Assembly: GCA_963708235.1 (NCBI GenBank)
Contig: OY970200.1
Coordinates: forward strand, 372,001-436,000
Length of the DNA: 64,000 nucleotides
Origin: G963708235 sp963708235
Lineage (GTDB): Bacteria; Actinomycetota; Acidimicrobiia; Spongiisociales; UBA5794
Reading direction: 5' to 3'
The notes under the pieces are model-generated. The model made no database searches, was not told the DNA's origin, and saw only the letters and a program-made list of their open reading frames with translations. A program made the position numbers and the translations under genes. Positions 1 to 8,780 of the stretch are shown here, piece by piece; within the stretch, counting starts at the first letter, position 1, and the number at the start of each line of letters is the position of its first letter.

Positions 1-181
1 TGCGCCGAAGGCGGCGCCCCCTGCCGGCGGCTCCCGGACGGAAAATCTCTCTCCCGATCCTAAAATAGAACGTATACTCAAAAAGATGCCCGGCGCAGCG
101 TGGTCACGCCGGGCCGGTGCCGTCGCCACGTCGCCACGCCTGCGGGTTGGTGGACCCGTCGCCGATCGGAGAGGATCCGCA

Positions 182-1993
182 ATGAGTCATTACAAGAGCA
201 ACCTCCGAGATATCGAGTTCAACCTCTTCGAGGTTCTGGGGATCGACGATCTGCTCGCCCATGATGTCTACGGCGGGTTCGACGGCGCCACCGTCAGGCA
301 GATCCTCGGCGAGTTGCGACGCCTCGCCACCGACGACATGGCCGCATCGTTCGCCGATGCCGACCGGCACCCGCCCACGCTCGACAACGGTGTGGTCACC
401 CTTCCCGACTCGATGAAGCGATCGATCGATGCGTTCTACGAGGGTGGTTGGGACATGCTCGCCGTCCCCCCCGAACTCGGAGGAATGGGGGCCCCTGCCC
501 TGGTGCGGTGGGCAGGCCAGGAGATGCTGGTCGGCGCCAACCCGGCCGCCTACTTCTACATCAGCGGTGGGATGATGGCGGTGGTGCTCGGTGCCGTGGG
601 GACCCCGGAGCAGGTCGAGCGGTGGGCGCGGCCGATACTGGAGCGGCGGTGGGCCGCAACGATGGTGCTCACCGAGCCCGATGCGGGATCGGACGTCGGC
701 GCCGCCACCACCAGGGCCGTGCCTGTGGACGAAGCCGGGCACGTCTACCACCTCGAAGGGGTCAAGCGGTTCATCACCGCCGCCGGGACCGACTACCACG
801 AGAACATCGTCCACCTGGTGCTCGCACGCCCCCCGGACGCCCAACCCGGCACCAAGGGCCTTTCGATGTTCATCGTTCCCCATCACCTCGTGAACGACGA
901 CGGGTCGCTCGGAGACCGCAACGGTGTCGAGATCACCTCACTCGAGGACAAGATGGGGATCAAGGCCTCCACCACCTGCGAGCTCACCTTCGGGACGGAC
1001 CGACCCTGTGTCGGCTACCTGGTCGGTGGGGTTCACGACGGGATCCGTCAGATGTTCCACATCATCGAGGATGCGCGGATGCTGATCGGGACCAAGTCGA
1101 TGTCCACACTCTCCACCGGGTACCTCAACGCTCTCGAGTACGCCAAGGAACGGGTGCAGGGCGCCGATCTGACCAACACCGCCGACAAGACGGCGCCGCG
1201 GGTCGAGATCATCCGCCACCCCGATGTGCGTCGTCTCCTGATGCTGCAGAAGGCGCACGCCGAGGGGATGCGGGCGCTGATGCTGTACTCCGCATGGAGC
1301 CTCGATCAGGCGCGGGTCGCCCCGGAGGATCCGCACTGGCAGAAGTTGACCGCCCTGCTGCTCCCGATGCTCAAGGGGTATTCGTCGGAGAAGGCCTACG
1401 AACTGCTCGGGCAGTCACTCCAGGTGTTCGGCGGCTCGGGGTTCACCCGGGACTACCCGATGGAGCAGTACATCCGCGACGTCAAGATCGACTCGCTCTA
1501 CGAGGGCACCACCGCCATCCAGGCGCTCGACCTCTTCTTCCGGAAGATCGCCCGCGACCAGGCCGCAACGCTGATGCGCGTCGCCGAGGAGATCCTCCAT
1601 CTGGTCAAGGGCGGGTCCGACGACTTCGCCGACGAGAGGGAACGTCTCGGTCATGCCCTCGACGACGCCCAGGCCCATGTCGGCATCATGGTCGAGCACG
1701 CCATGGCTTCCGGAGACGACCCCACCGTCCTCTACAAGGTCGGGTTGCATGCGAACGCCCTGCTGGAGAGTCTCTCCGAGGTGATCATCGCCTGGTTGCT
1801 GCTGCGCCACGGTCAGGTTGCCGCGGCGGCGCTGGAGGCAACGCCGACCGAGCAGGATCGCCACTTCTATGAGGGCAAGGTGGCCTCGGCACGGTTCTTC
1901 ATCGCCCATGTCGCACCCAAGATCGCCATGCGACGCCACGCCGCCGAGTCGGAGGACGGATGGCTGATGACGCTGCCGGATGCCGCCTACTGA
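182..1993 (+). CDS. FadE5-like acyl-CoA dehydrogenase
   Basis: Flavin-dependent dehydrogenase that would introduce the alpha,beta double bond into acyl-CoA in beta-oxidation. The 603-aa product starts MSHYKSNLRD, which matches the start I know for mycobacterial FadE5, and it has the roughly 600-aa length of that subfamily (a standard ACAD core plus an extra C-terminal helical domain), not the usual 380-400 aa. The active-site motif YEGT is present with Glu441 as probable catalytic base, and the flavin-contact segment LTEPDAGSD is intact. I chose the ATG at 182 because the family N-terminus begins there and GGAGAGG lies just upstream; the open frame extends to 86 but that part is not conserved family sequence. 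TATACT at 73-78 could be a -10 box. The gene ends tail-to-tail with its neighbour, overlapping by 7 bases. Confidence 0.93.
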   Translation: MSHYKSNLRDIEFNLFEVLGIDDLLAHDVYGGFDGATVRQILGELRRLATDDMAASFADADRHPPTLDNGVVTLPDSMKRSIDAFYEGGWDMLAVPPELGGMGAPALVRWAGQEMLVGANPAAYFYISGGMMAVVLGAVGTPEQVERWARPILERRWAATMVLTEPDAGSDVGAATTRAVPVDEAGHVYHLEGVKRFITAAGTDYHENIVHLVLARPPDAQPGTKGLSMFIVPHHLVNDDGSLGDRNGVEITSLEDKMGIKASTTCELTFGTDRPCVGYLVGGVHDGIRQMFHIIEDARMLIGTKSMSTLSTGYLNALEYAKERVQGADLTNTADKTAPRVEIIRHPDVRRLLMLQKAHAEGMRALMLYSAWSLDQARVAPEDPHWQKLTALLLPMLKGYSSEKAYELLGQSLQVFGGSGFTRDYPMEQYIRDVKIDSLYEGTTAIQALDLFFRKIARDQAATLMRVAEEILHLVKGGSDDFADERERLGHALDDAQAHVGIMVEHAMASGDDPTVLYKVGLHANALLESLSEVIIAWLLLRHGQVAAAALEATPTEQDRHFYEGKVASARFFIAHVAPKIAMRRHAAESEDGWLMTLPDAAY

Positions 1994-3459
1994 CCGCCGG
2001 CGATACAGGAGCTGCGAACCGCCAGCCACCGGTGCTCGCCGAAACTCTCGGCGGGCTCGTACCCGCTGGTCGGGGGCTCGATGCCGAGGCTGGCGAACCG
2101 GGTGCTCCACGACATGACGGCACAGGTGGCGGGGTCGTCGATGGCCGCCAGCACCTCGGTGCGACCGATGTCGGCGGCAAAGATCCGTCCGAAGGAGACA
2201 TCCACGGTCGCCGGGTGCGACACCACCCCGGCGATCCAACCCAGACCGGGTTCGTCGGAAACCATCGAGGCGCCGGGAGGTAACGCTTCGAGCCGGGTGA
2301 TCACCGTCGATTCCAATCCATCCGGGTGGCGAACCTCGAGGAACGGTGCCGTCTGCCACTGATAGGGCCCGGCGATCACCGCCACGACCAGAACCGCAGC
2401 CACCGGGGGCCGGAGTTGGGCGACGACGACCACCAGCGGGACCACCACGAACCCGAGGAACCGGACGAACCCGCCATCGATGGTCGAGAACGGGATCAGC
2501 ACGGCGAGCGTCGTGACCAGCCATACCGCCGGCAGCCACCACGGGGCCCGGGTTTCGCTGCCGGAGGTGGCCGGAGGTCCGGAACGGGGCCAGCGGGCCC
2601 CGATGGCGAGCACCGTCACCACCGCCAGTGCGAGCAGCGGTTGCTCGAAACGAACCAGGTAGTGGACCGCTTCGGTGACGTTCGAGGTCCACGATGTCTG
2701 GTCCGGGCGGCTGAGGTGGAAGGCGACGTACTGGTCCCACACGTTGGAAACGCCCCATGGCAGCGTCACCGCCAGCCCGACGAGCGTCGCCGTCGCAACG
2801 GCGGTGGCCAGTTCCCGCCATTGGCGTCGGGTGCTGTAGACCGCGGCGACGACGATGGCCACCGGGACGAGGTGAAGGCTCTTGGTCATCAACGCCAGCC
2901 CCACGAGCGCTCCGACGGCAACCGGTCGCCAAACTCGGGCCGGCGGGGACCCGAGCTGTGGGGACCCGAGCTGTGAGGATCCGGGCTGTGGGGACCCGAG
3001 CAGAATGGCCAGGCCCATCGTGCCGAACGCCAGCGCCACCCCGTCACTCTGCAACGGTGCGGCGGCGGCCATCAGGGTGCCGCTGGTCGCCACCAGGAAG
3101 GCGACCCCGGCGGCCACGAGACGCCCGGCGTAGTGTCGGGCGACTAGAAAGGTCCCGATGGCGAGGAAGGCCCCGGTCAGCATCATCGCCACCCGTACCC
3201 CCACCGTGGTCGGCCCGGGAAGCAGGTCGGCGAGCCGGAGCAGCGGCAGGTAGACCGGTCCCTGGCTGGAGAAGAAGTCGCGGAAAGGGGCATACCCGGC
3301 ATCCATGAGTTGGACCGACGCCCCGTAGACCCCGTCGTCGTAGCCGAGGTGGCGGGTCGACAGCGTCGCCGGGAGGCGGAACACCGCCGCCAGCATGGCG
3401 GCCACACCCACCACGATCATCGGCGCCTGCCTGGGCAATCGTTCGGGGGGCGGCCACAT
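1987..3459 (-). CDS. GT39-like multi-spanning membrane glycosyltransferase
   Basis: A 490-aa polytopic membrane protein with about ten hydrophobic segments. The first extracytoplasmic loop has the Asp pair and following pattern (YDDGVYGASVQLMDAGYAPF) typical of the dolichyl-phosphate-mannose mannosyltransferase / ArnT-like GT39 class, followed by FFSSQGPVYLP. Such enzymes transfer a sugar from a lipid-linked donor on the outer face of the membrane. The acceptor and donor cannot be told from sequence. Residues near 155-172 form a cytoplasmic loop of 5-residue repeats (LGSPQ type) encoded by a 15-bp tandem repeat. The ATG at 3459 has only a weak ribosome binding site; an internal Met at residue 14 is possible. 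The 3' end overlaps the acyl-CoA dehydrogenase gene. Confidence 0.7.
   Translation of the reverse strand: MWPPPERLPRQAPMIVVGVAAMLAAVFRLPATLSTRHLGYDDGVYGASVQLMDAGYAPFRDFFSSQGPVYLPLLRLADLLPGPTTVGVRVAMMLTGAFLAIGTFLVARHYAGRLVAAGVAFLVATSGTLMAAAAPLQSDGVALAFGTMGLAILLGSPQPGSSQLGSPQLGSPPARVWRPVAVGALVGLALMTKSLHLVPVAIVVAAVYSTRRQWRELATAVATATLVGLAVTLPWGVSNVWDQYVAFHLSRPDQTSWTSNVTEAVHYLVRFEQPLLALAVVTVLAIGARWPRSGPPATSGSETRAPWWLPAVWLVTTLAVLIPFSTIDGGFVRFLGFVVVPLVVVVAQLRPPVAAVLVVAVIAGPYQWQTAPFLEVRHPDGLESTVITRLEALPPGASMVSDEPGLGWIAGVVSHPATVDVSFGRIFAADIGRTEVLAAIDDPATCAVMSWSTRFASLGIEPPTSGYEPAESFGEHRWLAVRSSCIAGGQ
2945..3003. repeat. 15-bp tandem repeat, about 3.9 copies, inside the GT39-like gene
   Basis: Units of the form ggggacccgagctgt start at 2945, 2960, 2975 (with three changes) and 2990. 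The period is a multiple of three, so copy-number change would only lengthen or shorten a hydrophilic loop by five residues per unit. Confidence 0.8.
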
Positions 3460-3559
3460 CCACCGGAAGCTACTCGGTGTGGATCGCGGTTCCTGCCCTC
3501 CCCGGCCCGGTTGATGGAACCAGGGGAGCAGGAAGGGGCGGCAAGGGTGCGAGCAGAAG

Positions 3560-3585
3560 GGGGGAGCGATCGCGATCGCTCCCCC
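3560..3585 (-). terminator. 26-bp perfect palindrome downstream of the S8 protease gene
   Basis: gggggagcgatcg is followed directly by its exact reverse complement, with no loop bases. It lies about 100 bases after the protease stop and before the start of the GT39-like gene, both on the minus strand, so a transcription terminator is the simplest role. There is no T tract on either side. The perfect symmetry could also bind a dimeric protein. The rest of 3460-3688 shows no gene. Confidence 0.45.
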
Positions 3586-3688
3586 TTCCGGGTACGGTCC
3601 AGGTGCTCCCGAGAGTCCGGGCCGGACCGTGGACTGAGCTCCCGAGGGAGGTGGAGGTCTCTCTGTCCTGTCTACCAGAGTCGCCGGG

Positions 3689-5155
3689 TCAGCCCGGGAT
3701 ACACGGATCTTCCTCGCCTTCCCACCAGTCCGGCCAGACCACGACGAAGGGGCGCCCCTGACGCCAGTCGGCCCACACCTTGCGCGGGTCGCCCTTGGCG
3801 CCGGTGGCGGCGGCGATCAGAGCGGCGACCAACGGTGTGGCGAAGGAGGTCCCGCTCCACTTGGCGAGGCCCTCGGGGAACTTGCGGATGTCGACGACAT
3901 GACCGAGATCGTCGGTGTATTCGAACTCGACATCCCGGGGGTAGGCGCTGACCAGATCGACCCCGGGCGCCCAGGCGGTCACCCACGGTCCGTGGTTGGA
4001 GAACTTGGCGACCCGTGAATGGATGGGGCTCAACCGTCGCCCGCCCGATCCTTCCAGTGCCCCGACGCTGATCACGGCGTGCCCAAACCTCTTGTCGGCG
4101 GCGTATCCGGCGGGATACCAGGGATGGGGTGAGGCGTCATTGCCGGCGGCGGCCACGACCAGGAGGCGCTCGATCCGGCTCCAGTCCGCCATGGCGGCAT
4201 CGAAGACGACGAGGTCTGCGCCCAACGCCCGATCGACCTTGCTGCCGAGCGACAGGTTGAGAATCCGGTATCCCTGGAGAATGAGATCGTTGGCCTCCTC
4301 GACCACCGACACCTCGGTCATCCCCGCCACCGGCAACTTGGGGTCGAAGGCGGTGAAGGCGTTGCGGACATCGACCTTGGCACCGGGCGCCACACAGTTG
4401 ATGAGCCAGGCGATGAAACCGCCATGGCCCGTGGCCCGCCACGGCACCACATGCCCTGGCTCCGGTTGTGGCTCTTCCAGGTCGCCGGTGGCGAAACCCC
4501 ACGAGAGAGCGTCCTTCCACAGCCCGGTGTCGACGACGCCCACCGGCGCCACCTCCCGGTGCGGCTGGGTACACGGCAACCCGTCGCGTTTGGTGGCGGG
4601 AAGAGGGTCGCTGCCCGGTCCGATCGAGGGTCGCTGCGCCAGCGTCATCAGGTGAAGCGGGCCGGCCACCACCCGGGGCGGGACCGGAGAGGAGGCGTCG
4701 GACGCCGCCGCCTTGAGCAACCGCGCCAGTTCGAGCGAATCACGTTCACGGGTGGGGAGATCCTCCAGAACAAACGCCGTCACCTTTGCCAGTTCCGGAA
4801 AGTCGGGCCGGTCCCGACCCTGATCTCCCTCGGCGGCGGTGTTCGACGGTCTGCGGCGGTCCCGAGGCTTGCGGTCCCCTCCGCGCACGCTGCCGTCCCG
4901 ATTGAACAACCGGCCGACGGCGCGGTACGGGACCTTCTTGCGGGCCAGATAGCGGGCCACCTCGCCGTCGAACTCTTCCAGGGTGACCAACACGTCGGGT
5001 CGGTAGATGATCCCGGTTCCCCCGTCGCGCCTGGTCGGCGGCCGGTCGGCCGGGTCGCACTCGCCGGGTCCGAGGATCTCGGCGAAGCGCGGGGATAGGT
5101 AGGAAAGGGAGTCGTGGGCGACGTCCTCGGCCGTTCGGTCATTGTGCGTGGTCAT
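3689..5155 (-). CDS. S8 subtilisin-family serine protease, apparently cytoplasmic
   Basis: A 488-aa peptidase S8 protein. The catalytic triad is visible: Asp209 in VGVVDTGLW, His244 in ATGHGGFIA and Ser437 in SGTSFATP, with the oxyanion Asn339 in AAAGND. About 200 residues precede the catalytic domain and show no signal peptide or membrane segment, so I infer an intracellular protease, unlike most secreted subtilases. The start is supported by CAGGAG upstream. It is divergent from the TPR-CHAT protease gene, sharing a 261-bp intergenic region. An S8 protease beside a CHAT protease and a sigma factor suggests a common regulatory or defence role, but the substrate is unknown. The strongest alternative is an unrelated housekeeping protease that happens to be adjacent. 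Confidence 0.88.
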   Translation of the reverse strand: MTTHNDRTAEDVAHDSLSYLSPRFAEILGPGECDPADRPPTRRDGGTGIIYRPDVLVTLEEFDGEVARYLARKKVPYRAVGRLFNRDGSVRGGDRKPRDRRRPSNTAAEGDQGRDRPDFPELAKVTAFVLEDLPTRERDSLELARLLKAAASDASSPVPPRVVAGPLHLMTLAQRPSIGPGSDPLPATKRDGLPCTQPHREVAPVGVVDTGLWKDALSWGFATGDLEEPQPEPGHVVPWRATGHGGFIAWLINCVAPGAKVDVRNAFTAFDPKLPVAGMTEVSVVEEANDLILQGYRILNLSLGSKVDRALGADLVVFDAAMADWSRIERLLVVAAAGNDASPHPWYPAGYAADKRFGHAVISVGALEGSGGRRLSPIHSRVAKFSNHGPWVTAWAPGVDLVSAYPRDVEFEYTDDLGHVVDIRKFPEGLAKWSGTSFATPLVAALIAAATGAKGDPRKVWADWRQGRPFVVVWPDWWEGEEDPCIPG

Positions 5156-5308
5156 CTCGCGCTCCTGCTCTCAACCCGACACGGGTTGCCGTTCTTGAAA
5201 CCTAGTGGTGCATCGCCCAAGTAGCGGTGTCGCAATCGCACGGTCGTCGTGCCGGAGGGAGCCCCCCGGTCGGTCGACCGTCCCGTCGTCACCATCGTTG
5301 CATCTCTC

Positions 5309-5331
5309 GAACCGCCTTTGGTCGTCGGTTC
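5309..5331. promoter_or_regulatory. Inverted repeat GAACCG-N11-CGGTTC between divergent protease genes
   Basis: A perfect 6+6 inverted repeat in the intergenic region between the S8 and CHAT genes. GAACCGG occurs again at about 8078, upstream of the sigma-factor gene. Its position suits an operator or a promoter element for the linked sigma factor. The role is inference only. Confidence 0.3.
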
Positions 5332-5416
5332 CCTTCAGGGCGCCTTCGGGCGGGGATGTGGGGGTTCTCGGCGCCCAACGAGAACCATCCTCCGGCGACG
5401 GTGCGAACATGCAGGG

Positions 5417-8056
5417 ATGACCGGCGCCCCCACCGACACCACCCCTGCGCTCGATCGAGCGCGGGAACTGCTCGATCTCGCCAGCCAGGATCCACGCGCC
5501 GCCGTCGACGCCGCCACCGAGTTGCTCGGAGAGCTCGAGGACACCGGCGATTACGAGGCGATGGCGGCGACGCTCCGTGCTCGCGGGCTCGGCTGGTCGA
5601 AGCTCGACGACTTCGATGTCGAGGCGGCGGTCAGGGACCTCGATGCGGCCGTGAAGTTCGCCCGCAGGGGTCGTGATCCCGTCGTGCTCGGCGAGGTCCG
5701 GATGACGGAGGCCGGGCTCCTGGCCTTCTCCGGGGACACGAGCAGAGCGCTGGCGGCGATCTCGGAGTCGGTCGATCTGCTCGCCGGCCCGAAACTTGCG
5801 CGGGCGCTGGTCCAGCGTTCCACGATTCTCTATCGGGCGGGCCGCCTCCGGGAGGCCATGACCGATCTCGATCAGGCGGCGCCCGTGATCGAGTCCTCCG
5901 ACGACCCCGCCTGGCTTGCCCATCTCTACTCGAATCGCGGCATCGTGCTCGGCGCCCATGGGGATGCGGCGTCGGCCGAGCGCGCCCTGACCCATGCCCA
6001 CACCATCCTGTCCACCACCGGTCGTCACAGCGCCGCCGCCGAGGCCCTCCACAATCTGGGATGGGTTGCCTCGATCGCAGGGGACATCCCCATGGCGTTG
6101 CGCTACTTCGACCAGGCCGAGGCCGAGTACGAGCGTCTCGGGCACGGAAGGGGCGAGGTGTGGCGTGACCGCTCCGAAGCATTGATGTCGGCCCATCTGA
6201 CCTCCGAGGCGCGCCAGCTTGCCACCCGGGCGGTGGACTCGCTCGGCACCGGATTCGGCGCCGCCCACGCCGAGGCGCTGATCTATCTGGCCAGGGCCGC
6301 CATGCTCGACGGCGACAACGAGTTGGGGCACGCCGCCGCTTCAGATGCGGCTGATCGCTTCGAGCGGCAGGACCGGCCGGTGTGGGCGGCACTGGCCCGC
6401 TATCTCGCCATCCAGGCCCGAAGCAGCAGTGGGGAGATGGACGAGGAGGACCTGACCAGGGTTGCCGCCATCGGAGCGGCTCTCGAGGAGGCCGGACTGG
6501 TCCGGGAGTCGGTGCAGGCACGTCTCCTCCTGATGCGCCTGGCCGTCGAGACGGGCGCTCTCGACGTCGCCGACGAGGTCGCCGACGTGGCGGAAGCTGC
6601 GCACCGCAGCGGGCCCGTCGATCTCCGGGTCGGCGCCTGGTTGAGCCTGGCGGTCCTCCGGCGGGCCAAGGGGAACGAGCGCGGGGCGGTATCCGCCGCC
6701 CGCGCCGGTCTGGCGGTGGTCGACTCGCACCGCGCCAGCCTCGGCGCCTCGGAGATGCGGGTGGCGGTCGCCGGGCACGCTCGGGAGCTGGCCATCCTCG
6801 GTCTCGGAGCCGCCTACCGCTCCGGGCGACCGGAACGGATCTTCACCTGGATGGAACGCACCCGGGCCGGGGCGCTCCGGTTTGCGGCGGTACGGCCACC
6901 TGCGGACGCCGAGCTTGCGGCCGATCTAGCCCGGATTCGTCGCCTGGAGCGTGAATACGCCGACGACCCGTCGGCGGGTGGCCATCTCGAAGAGGAACGC
7001 ATCCGTCTCCAGGAAACGGTGCGACGGCGGTCGCTGACGTTGCGCGGTGAGGAGGTGGAGGCGGGAACCGAGCTCGAGATCGGCGACCTGGTGGGACGGC
7101 TCGGTGACACCACGCTTATCGAGATCGGGCGCTTCGACGGGATCTACCGGGGACTCAGGATCTCGGAGAAGGGAGCCACCTACCGACCGCTCGCCTCCGA
7201 AGCTGATGTGGCCGCCGCCCTCGACACTCTCCGCTTCGGTCTCTCCCGCCTGGCTCAGCGTCGTGGAAGCCCCGCCTCCCGGGAAGCCGCCAGGGCGATG
7301 GTGCAGGCGGCCGGCGCCGAACTCCAGCATCATCTTCTCGATCCGCTCGGTGCAGTCGACGGACCGATGTTGATGGTCCCTCCCGCAGAACTGCATGCCG
7401 TCCCGTGGGCCCTGTTGCCGGCGCTGGTCGGTGTCCCGGTGACGGTGGCGCCATCCTCGCAGTTGTGGTTCCAGCGCAGCCACGCCCCCCAGCGTCGCCG
7501 CCGCGGCACCCTGGTGGCGCACGGCCCGCTCCTCCCGGGCGCCGCACTGGAGACCCGCACCGTTGCCGGGCTGCACCGCGGGGTCACCCGACTCACCTCG
7601 CGCCAGAGCCGGGTCGAGGCGGTGATGGCCGGGCTCGATGGCGCCCGGTTGGCGCATCTTGTCGCCCACGGGAGCTTCCGGAGCGACAACCCCCTCTTCT
7701 CCTCGCTCCGCATGGCCGACGGTGGTCTCACCGTCTACGACCTGGAGCGGATCGACCGGATGCCTCCGGTCATGGTGCTCTCGGCGTGCAACTCGGGACT
7801 CCAGGCGGTGCGACCGGGGAGCGAGACGATGGGCATCGTCGCCGCCCTGCTCGCAGCCGGTTGCCGGACGGTCGTGGCGAGCACCGGGCTGGTTCCCGAT
7901 ACGTCGCGAACGGCGCGCACCATGGTGGAGTTCCACCGGTTGCTGGTATCCGGGAGCGCACCCGCAGTTGCGCTCGCCGAGGCCCAGATGAGAGCCCTGG
8001 GTGGTGGAGCGGAGGGTCCGGCGGCGGCGCCCTTCGTCTGTTTCGGGGTCGGCTGA
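5417..8056 (+). CDS. TPR-CHAT caspase-like protease
   Basis: An 879-aa protein. Roughly residues 1-520 are helical tetratricopeptide-type repeats (LDLASQDPRAAVDAATELL, ALHNLGWVASIAGDIPMALRYF), followed by a linker and a C-terminal CHAT domain (Caspase HetF Associated with TPRs). The caspase-type dyad is in place: His751 in HLVAHGSF and Cys791 in LSACNSG. No signal peptide or membrane segment is seen. I chose ATG 5417 because TPR sequence begins just after it; the frame is open to 5249. The sigma-factor gene follows after 106 bases and then the 156-aa gene, an apparent three-gene unit. In type III-E CRISPR systems a TPR-CHAT protease cleaves a protein that controls a sigma factor; no CRISPR gene is present here, so any similar link is a hypothesis. 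Confidence 0.9.
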   Translation: MTGAPTDTTPALDRARELLDLASQDPRAAVDAATELLGELEDTGDYEAMAATLRARGLGWSKLDDFDVEAAVRDLDAAVKFARRGRDPVVLGEVRMTEAGLLAFSGDTSRALAAISESVDLLAGPKLARALVQRSTILYRAGRLREAMTDLDQAAPVIESSDDPAWLAHLYSNRGIVLGAHGDAASAERALTHAHTILSTTGRHSAAAEALHNLGWVASIAGDIPMALRYFDQAEAEYERLGHGRGEVWRDRSEALMSAHLTSEARQLATRAVDSLGTGFGAAHAEALIYLARAAMLDGDNELGHAAASDAADRFERQDRPVWAALARYLAIQARSSSGEMDEEDLTRVAAIGAALEEAGLVRESVQARLLLMRLAVETGALDVADEVADVAEAAHRSGPVDLRVGAWLSLAVLRRAKGNERGAVSAARAGLAVVDSHRASLGASEMRVAVAGHARELAILGLGAAYRSGRPERIFTWMERTRAGALRFAAVRPPADAELAADLARIRRLEREYADDPSAGGHLEEERIRLQETVRRRSLTLRGEEVEAGTELEIGDLVGRLGDTTLIEIGRFDGIYRGLRISEKGATYRPLASEADVAAALDTLRFGLSRLAQRRGSPASREAARAMVQAAGAELQHHLLDPLGAVDGPMLMVPPAELHAVPWALLPALVGVPVTVAPSSQLWFQRSHAPQRRRRGTLVAHGPLLPGAALETRTVAGLHRGVTRLTSRQSRVEAVMAGLDGARLAHLVAHGSFRSDNPLFSSLRMADGGLTVYDLERIDRMPPVMVLSACNSGLQAVRPGSETMGIVAALLAAGCRTVVASTGLVPDTSRTARTMVEFHRLLVSGSAPAVALAEAQMRALGGGAEGPAAAPFVCFGVG

Positions 8057-8146
8057 GGTCGACGCCGTCGGCTCCTCTGAACCGGAGTCAACAAGATTCG
8101 GTATCACGGACGCTCGATCGGGCTCTGGTTCAGTGGAAACGCACCG

Positions 8147-8153
8147 AGGAGGT
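8147..8153 (+). promoter_or_regulatory. Strong ribosome binding site AGGAGGT deciding the sigma-factor start
   Basis: AGGAGGT lies 9 bases before the ATG at 8163. A later in-frame ATG at 8202 has no comparable site, so 8163 is the preferred start. Confidence 0.7.
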
Positions 8154-8162
8154 CACGCTCGA

Positions 8163-8780
8163 ATGGACCGAACCACCGGACGAGGTCTAATTTTGGCCAC
8201 CATGTCCGAACGATCGACCACCGATCTCCTCGCCGCCGCCGCCGGGGGTGACTCGAAGGCCTGGGCGACCATCGTCGACAGGTACGAGCGCCTCGTCTGG
8301 TCCGTCGTGCGTAGCTACCGACTCGATTCGGCGGCTGCGAGCGATGTGTGCCAGACCGTCTGGTTGCGTCTCGTGGAGAACTGCGAGCGCATCCGCCAGC
8401 CGGAGCGGTTGCCGTCCTGGTTGTGTGCCACGGCACGCAACGAGGCGTTGCGGACGGTGCGAGCCCAGAAGAGGACGATCCCATCGGAATTCGAGTATGA
8501 CATCGTGGATGAGGCACTGCCGGACCCCGATGCGGCGATTCTGCAGGACGAGCGTCTCGGCCAGATGGTCGCCGCCTTCCAGCAGCTCTCGCCGGATTGC
8601 CAGCAGCTCCTCCGCCTCCTCGTCACTGATCCACCATTGGATTACGACGTGGTGGCGGAACTCATCGACCGGCCCAAGGGCAGCATTGGGCCGACCCGCG
8701 CACGGTGTCTCGAGAAGCTCCGCCGGATCATGGAACGACGCGACGGGACGTCGCCCGGCGAAAAGGGGCTCAGCACATGA
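8163..8780 (+). CDS. ECF-like sigma-70 family RNA polymerase sigma factor
   Basis: A 205-aa sigma factor with region 2 at about residues 25-95 (DRYERLVWSVVRSYRL, then DVCQTVWLRLVEN) and region 4 at about 140-195 (LSPDCQQLLRLL, then a helix-turn-helix ending RARCLEKLRR). It lacks regions 1.1 and 3, as is normal for ECF-type factors. It would redirect RNA polymerase to a small regulon. It lies between the CHAT protease and the 156-aa gene, and its stop overlaps the start of the latter as ATGA, indicating translational coupling. No classic membrane anti-sigma factor follows. The small partner, or cleavage by the CHAT protease, may control it; this is inference. Confidence 0.88.
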   Translation: MDRTTGRGLILATMSERSTTDLLAAAAGGDSKAWATIVDRYERLVWSVVRSYRLDSAAASDVCQTVWLRLVENCERIRQPERLPSWLCATARNEALRTVRAQKRTIPSEFEYDIVDEALPDPDAAILQDERLGQMVAAFQQLSPDCQQLLRLLVTDPPLDYDVVAELIDRPKGSIGPTRARCLEKLRRIMERRDGTSPGEKGLST

